Origin: Nitrospirota bacterium
GTDB lineage: Bacteria > Nitrospirota > Thermodesulfovibrionia > Thermodesulfovibrionales > JdFR-88
Direction: 5' to 3'
Assembly (NCBI GenBank): GCA_021825785.1
Contig: JAKAGP010000156.1
Span: 1-5,359 of the forward strand
DNA length: 5,359 nucleotides
Shown here in pieces: positions 5,189 to 5,359 of the stretch. Within the stretch, counting starts at the first letter, position 1, and each line of letters opens with the position of its first letter. The notes under the pieces were generated by a model. The model saw only the letters and a program-made list of their open reading frames with translations, did no database searches and was not told the origin of the DNA. The translations under genes and the position numbers were made by a program.

Positions 5189-5359
5189 CTATACCTTTTT
5201 TGCCCTGTTCTTTTTAGCCTCAAAAAACCTGCCAAGGGCCATGAGCGGAAAGCAGTTCCTGTAATTATGATAACGTATCATGAAATATTTGGGGAAACCC
5301 GTGCCCGTGAACTCTTCTTCGTCCCAGGTGCCGTCCGCGTTCTGCGTTTCAAGAAGATA
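5189..5359 (-). CDS. shc: Squalene-hopene cyclase, C-terminal end (cut by window edge)
   Basis: The last 56 codons are present, ending at TAG 5191-5189. They show a QW repeat (QNADGTW, QxxxGxW), then DEEEFTGTGFPKYFMIRYHN and YRNCFPLMALGRFF, the conserved end of squalene-hopene cyclases, followed by a short basic tail (EAKKNRAKKV). The enzyme is a monotopic inner-membrane protein that cyclises squalene to hopene and diplopterol. The catalytic DxDD motif lies beyond the right edge. It is the most upstream visible gene of the minus-strand operon and lies 130 bases before hpnA, the gap holding the micro-ORF array. The GTGFP and YHxYRxxFPLxAL blocks make confusion with another prenyl cyclase unlikely. 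Confidence 0.92.
   Translation of the reverse strand, partial: YLLETQNADGTWDEEEFTGTGFPKYFMIRYHNYRNCFPLMALGRFFEAKKNRAKKV

Overview
This window is the core of a hopanoid (bacterial sterol-like lipid) biosynthesis locus. Reading the minus strand from right to left, it holds the C-terminal end of squalene-hopene cyclase (shc, cut by the right edge), hpnA (NAD(P)-dependent epimerase/dehydrogenase), a membrane-anchored DUF116 protein, hpnH (radical SAM adenosylhopene synthase) and a CruF/DUF422-type carotenoid-hydratase-like membrane protein. These five look like one operon: gaps are 4-9 nt, or there is a 4-nt stop/start overlap, except for 130 nt between shc and hpnA. hpnG (nucleoside-phosphorylase-like, next pathway step after HpnH) lies on the plus strand and its end overlaps the end of the CruF-like gene by 26 nt. 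Beyond it the N-terminal third of hpnI (hopanoid glycosyltransferase) runs off the left edge on the minus strand, divergent from hpnG.

Pathway: SHC cyclises squalene to hopene/diplopterol, HpnH joins the 5'-deoxyadenosyl radical to hopene to give adenosylhopane, HpnG removes adenine to give phosphoribohopane, and after conversion to bacteriohopanetetrol HpnI adds an N-acetylglucosamine. HpnA is a frequent member of these clusters without a settled reaction. DUF116 and the CruF-like protein are the two members with no assigned hopanoid role.

The most unusual structure is between shc and hpnA (5042-5163). The hpnA start region (minus-strand ATGAAAGTATTGGTAAC) is present in five degenerate tandem copies. 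The four upstream copies form three micro-ORFs of 17, 11 and 8 codons. Each ends in a TGA that overlaps the next ATG as ATGA, and the last ATGA is the hpnA start: a chain of three stop/start overlaps leading into the gene. Local start-region duplication or low-complexity expansion is also visible at the DUF116 and hpnH starts, and a similar micro-ORF precedes the likely hpnG start.

Organism: a hopanoid-making bacterium, moderately GC-rich in its genes with an AT-rich spacer, using TTG and GTG starts and few good Shine-Dalgarno sites. The mixture of genes fits an anaerobic or deep-branching Gram-negative lineage (Desulfobacterota, Nitrospirota or similar), but the sequence alone does not settle the phylum. 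There is no tRNA, rRNA, CRISPR array, insertion sequence or convincing terminator, and no gene-free stretch over 300 bases.
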